The translations under genes were made by a program, and so were the position numbers. Of a stretch of DNA of 22,387 nucleotides, positions 19,054-22,387 are shown piece by piece (position 1 is the stretch's first letter; each line of letters begins with the position of its first letter). The notes under the pieces were generated by a model. The model worked only from the letters and a program-made list of their open reading frames with translations. It was not told the origin of the DNA and searched no databases. Location of the stretch: assembly GCA_943704415.1 (NCBI GenBank), contig CALSCO010002359.1, positions 1-22,387 of the forward strand, in the 5' to 3' direction. The DNA is from Parvularia atlantis. Taxonomy: Eukaryota > Opisthokonta > Rotosphaerida.

Positions 19054-21561
19054 TCACGGCGTCTGCAGCAGCTCGCGCGTGTCGTCGACGGCCTCGTCCG
19101 GCACTTCTCCCTGCGACATCGCGGGTCAGCGGGCAACATCGCCAACGGACGCACGGGCGGCGCACAGAGTCGTCGGTCGAGGACTCGTCGCGCAGCGCCT
19201 TGCCGAGCTCGTCGCGCGAGTCCATCGCGTCAATGTCGTCCAGGCTCGCGCCCGTCGTCTCGCGCGGCAGCATCGTCGCAAAGCCGCCCGCGGCGATCGC
19301 AAACGCCGCGTAGACCGACAGCGGCACGACGAGCGACCTGCAGCCCGCGTTGTCAGCCCGGCCGGTGCCCCGGGGCTGCCAGCGCACATACCCGTTGACC
19401 TCGATGCCGGCGACCAGCGGCGTGATGATGCCTGCGATGCGCGCAAACGAGCCGCAAACGCCCACGCCCGTGGCGCGGATGCGCGTCGGAAAGGCCTGCG
19501 TCGCGCGCGGTCAGCGCACCGTTTGCGCCCCCTATGCCACGACGAGGGCAGCGCACCTCGATGTAAACCACGAGCAGCGTCGCGTACGCGCCGAGGATGC
19601 ACATGCGCGTGATGCTCGCAAAGATCATTTGCAGCCACGGGTTGCTCGGGAAGATGAGCAGGATTGAGAAGATGCCCGTGATTGTGAGCAAGATTGCTGT
19701 GCCGCGAGGAGCGCATCAGCACAAGCACTTGTACGCGCACGCGAGCGAGCGGCCGCGCACCTTGCGTCCACTTGCGCCCGGCCTTGTTGATCATGTACGC
19801 GGCGATGATGATGCCCGGGAACTCGGCCGCACTGGGGCGCAAACACAACCCGCCGTGTCAGCCACCGGTGCCAGCCGTGCGAAACGCACCTGATGATCAT
19901 CACTTGCAAGTACTGCAGGTTCTCGTTCACGGCCTCCTCTGCCGACCCACTCTGTTCAGCCGGCGCAAAGTACGCTGCGTCGTGTACGTGTGGGTGAGCG
20001 CCGCGTTGCAGCCCACTTTCGCTGCGCACCGGGCGTGACAAAGACGAGCCCGTAGTACGCGAAGCAGTTGACAAACGACAGCGCAAACAGGATCAGCGTC
20101 GTCCGGCGCAGCCCCGGTGCAAACAGGTCCATCACGCGGCCGCGCTCGACATTGTCCTGCACACACAATCAGCGGGAGAGCCAGCAAGCAGGCGGGCCAG
20201 CGCCGCTCGCGCACCGCCACCGAGCGCAGCAAAATGCCCTCGGGCAGCTCCACGCCGTTCTCGCGCGCCGCGTTATACAGCAGCTCGGTGGCTTTCTCCC
20301 GGTGGCCCATCAGCAGCAGCTGGCGCGGTGACTCGGGCAGCCACGGGTAGAGCAAGATGCCCAGCAGCGGCGGCATTGATGCGAGCGCAATCATCCAGCG
20401 CCACGTCAGCTGCGTGAGCGCGACCCTGGCGGCGGCGTGAGACGAAGCAGTGCACGTGCACGCCCGTGCATCACATACCACGCCACGCTTGTGCCGACGA
20501 GCGTGCCGACCGTCCAGAACGCTGCGAGCGCGCCCGTCAGCTTGCGCGCGTCAACCAGCACCAGCGCACGCGCACCCTCGATGTAGATCGAGAACGTGCC
20601 GCGGTTCTCGGCCGGGAGGAACTCGGAAAACATAGTGATGGCCACGCCCGCGCCTGTGCTCGCCCGCACCGCTCAGACACCTTGCACACGCGCCCGCCGT
20701 TCACGCACCGCCCACGCCGATGCCGACAATGATGCGCATGATCAGCAGGATGGCGTAGTTGGGCGAAAACGCGCTGAGCACGCCAAAGACGAGGATGATC
20801 GCGAGCGAGATGACGTAGCTGATGCGCCGGCCGCGCTGATCCGCCAGCACACCAAAGCCGGACAGACCGATCCACATGCCCTTTTTTTTTTTTTGCGAGG
20901 CGCGTGCGTGCATCAGCCAGCGCGTTGCGCACGCACGCGCGCGTGTGTTGCGCGCACCACAAAGACCACCGAGCTGAGCGCGTCGGCCTGGAACGGCGTC
21001 GCGCCGATCTGCTCATCCGTCTCGAGCGCGCGGCTCGACGTCAGGAAGCCGAGCACGGTCATCTCGGCGGCGTCCTGCGCGTGGCCCCGTCAGCGCACGC
21101 ACTGCACCACCCCACGCCATGCCGCACAACGGCACACGCACCGCCATCCAGCACAGGCCCGTCAGCACGAGCATGCGCCACTGGAACCGCCCAAAGCCGA
21201 CGAAGTCGAGCACCTGCGGAATTAGCCCTGAGTCAGCACAGCACACACGGCGTCGTCGACAGGGCCGCACGTCGTCCACCGACGCGTTCTTGCTGATGCT
21301 CTTGCCGCTGATGCCCACGACGGCGCCGTCGCCGTCGCCGCCCAGGCCGTCCGCGTGCGCGCGCCGGCCGGTCGTCAGCGAGCCCATGTCGCCCGCGCTC
21401 TCGAGCAGCTGCTGCTGGTGGTGGTCGTGGCCGGCCAGCGGGCGCTTCTCGTCGTCGGCGTCGGTGGCGGGCGCGGTGGAAGTGGCGGCGCGGGCAGTGG
21501 CGAGTGCGGCGGGCGGCGCGTGGGCAGAGTCGGTGTCGGTGGTCGCCCACTGACCGCTCAT
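19054..21561 (-). CDS. SVOP/SV2-like major facilitator superfamily transporter (14 exons)
   Basis: Membrane transporter of about 575 aa (animal SVOP about 548). Exons (minus): 21561-21271, 21213-21142, 21074-20958, 20880-20709, 20653-20576, 20521-20475, 20409-20215, 20156-20030, 19974-19890, 19831-19761, 19696-19557, 19495-19392, 19337-19166, 19110-19054. After a polar 97-residue N-terminus come twelve predicted helices with a long loop after TM6. Family marks: FGRFQWRMLVLTGLCWMAD; the MFS loop LADQRGRR; GIGVGG; YAEFLP-like FSEFLPAENRG; WRWMIALASMP; PESPRQLL; MDLFAP; FPTRIRATGVG; and LPRETTG at the end of TM12. Transport by proton- or gradient-driven mechanism is inferred from family; substrate is unknown (SVOP itself is poorly defined). 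The exon 6/7 join (20475/20409) gives a slightly short TM6 loop and is the weakest point. Intron 3 has an AAG acceptor after a 13-A run. Confidence 0.88.
20882..20894. repeat. T13 homopolymer (A13 in the transcript) at a 3' splice site
   Basis: Thirteen T on the plus strand, read as A13 immediately before the G that ends intron 3 of the SVOP-like gene. The acceptor is thus a poly-A tract plus AG, where a pyrimidine tract and CAG would be expected. Confidence 0.93.
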
Positions 21562-21606
21562 GTCTATCGATGGAATTGAGGTTTGTAAGTATATCGGGGA
21601 TAGACA
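21561..21606 (-). promoter_or_regulatory. Leader inverted repeat ending on the SVOP-like start codon
   Basis: A perfect 8-bp inverted repeat, TGTCTATC at 21561-21568 and GATAGACA at 21599-21606, with 30 nt between. On the transcript the 3' arm ends in the A of the ATG at 21561, so a hairpin would bury the start codon. The structure follows directly from the sequence; a regulatory role is a guess. Confidence 0.4.
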
Positions 21607-22262
21607 GATTGCTGAGCGTCGAAGCAGACGTCGCCCTCGGGGTCGAGCACGCAGCGCGACCGTGTAGATCGGGCGGGTCATTCGTGTCGCCATGCTGTGC
21701 CGGGTACATTGTAGTGCTCGACTGACGCGGCGTTGCCCGTGCCGATGCCGCCGATGGGTGCGAAGTACCATTAGTACTTATAGTTCGTTGCCAGTGCAGC
21801 AGTGGCTACGCGTAGGCGACCGCCAATGCCGCGCCGAGCGAGCGCCTGACGCTCATCAGCGCGACGCCATCGTTCTGCGTCGCGTCAAATATCTCAACCA
21901 AAGACAGTCCGCCTGAACGGCCAACGCGCCAGCGACCCGAACAAAGCCGGCTGCTAGCGGATGCCCATGCGCACGACGGGCACGGACTTCACATCAAGCT
22001 TGTTCGGGCTGCACGCATCCGTTTGGCGCTCGAGGGACGTGACGGCAAGGCGGGAGGAATGTGATCGATCGATGAGCTTATCGATGTAGCCGATTCAGCG
22101 CTCCACTCGGGCCAAACCCCGCAAAACCCTTCCCCGCAAACCGGCCCCTTGCAGCCTCACGCACTGGACGCCGCACGCCCCACGCCCCACGACGGCGCAC
22201 GACACGCGACTAAAGGCTGACACGCGGACGGCGCCCCCCGCGCAGGGACGGCAAAATCCCCA
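21562..22262. other. 701-bp unassigned divergent gap
   Basis: Between the start of the SVOP-like gene (-) and the start of the terminal signal-peptide gene (+). It has lower GC than the genes, the leader inverted repeat at 21561-21606, a small perfect hairpin at 21763-21779 (AAGTAC, loop CATTA, GTACTT), an ATCGAT-rich patch near 22063-22087 and CCGCAAA/CGCCCCA short repeats at 22115-22190. No tRNA, snRNA or protein gene was recognised. Confidence 0.5.
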
Positions 22263-22387
22263 ATGAGCACGCTCCGCGAAGCGCGAACGGCAAGCCGCGC
22301 GGTGGCGGTGGTCGCTGCGGTGGTCGTGGTTGCGCTTGCGTGCACGGCGGGTGCGCGTGCGCAGAGCACGGTGCTGTACTACCGGTG
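22263..22387 (+). CDS. 5' end of a signal-peptide protein (truncated by window end)
   Basis: An open frame from ATG at 22263 runs to the window edge (41 complete codons). It starts MSTLREARTAS and continues with a strong hydrophobic core (AVAVVAAVVVVALA) and a plausible signal peptidase site at ARAQ, then STVLYY. The codon choice is GC3-rich like the accepted genes. Secreted or membrane-targeted by inference; family unknown because only the leader is present. Confidence 0.65.
   Translation, partial: MSTLREARTASRAVAVVAAVVVVALACTAGARAQSTVLYYR

Noticed and set aside
21763-21840. tRNA-like TTCG loop near the AAGTAC hairpin
   Set aside because: No acceptor, D or T stems of the right length could be paired around it.

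Overview
This is nuclear DNA from a GC-rich, gene-dense, intron-rich eukaryote, most likely a free-living protist. Evidence for a eukaryote: eleven genes code for eukaryotic proteins (nucleoporin, Arp2/3 subunit, BLOC-1/BORC subunit, FYVE and RUN domains, nuclear-encoded organellar S18), and reading frames continue only across about 95 very short introns. Most introns are 44-66 nt. About three quarters begin GTGCG, and many carry a CTGAC/CTAAC/CTCAC-like branch point 12-25 nt before a CAG. The set (ARPC4, snapin, SVOP-type transporter, Rubicon-homology domain) would suit an amoebozoan, apusomonad, ancyromonad or holozoan-type lineage, but the species cannot be named from sequence alone. No rRNA, tRNA, CRISPR, viral element or transposon was recognised.

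Layout: 154-2691 (-) PWWP + Tudor-like nuclear protein; 2727-3850 (+) and 4131-5104 (+) tandem secreted SGNH/GDSL hydrolases separated by a 49-bp minisatellite; 5197-10867 (-) NUP160-type nucleoporin in 32 exons; 10868-11607 unassigned gap; 11608-12545 (-) ARPC4; 12642-16440 (+) a RUN-FYVE-Rubicon-homology protein in 20 exons; 16567-17072 (-) single-LIM protein; 17107-18558 (-) mitochondrial-type ribosomal protein bS18; 18594-18976 (+) snapin; 19054-21561 (-) SVOP-like major facilitator transporter; 21562-22262 unassigned gap; 22263-end (+) start of a signal-peptide protein that runs off the window.

Packing is extreme. Two divergent pairs have exactly 35 bp between start codons (2692-2726 and 18559-18593), a third has 96 bp, and two tandem minus-strand genes (S18, LIM) are 34 bp apart from stop to start. 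Convergent stops lie 77-126 bp apart. The two gaps of about 700 bp therefore stand out.

The genes do not form one pathway. Functional links are limited to endolysosomal trafficking (snapin as a BORC/BLOC-1 subunit; a RUN-FYVE-RH protein of the kind that acts as a Rab7/Arl8/PI3P effector) and general housekeeping. Exon models were built by hand from reading-frame continuity, splice motifs and remembered family alignments. Every exon chain was checked for phase, but no transcript or search was available.
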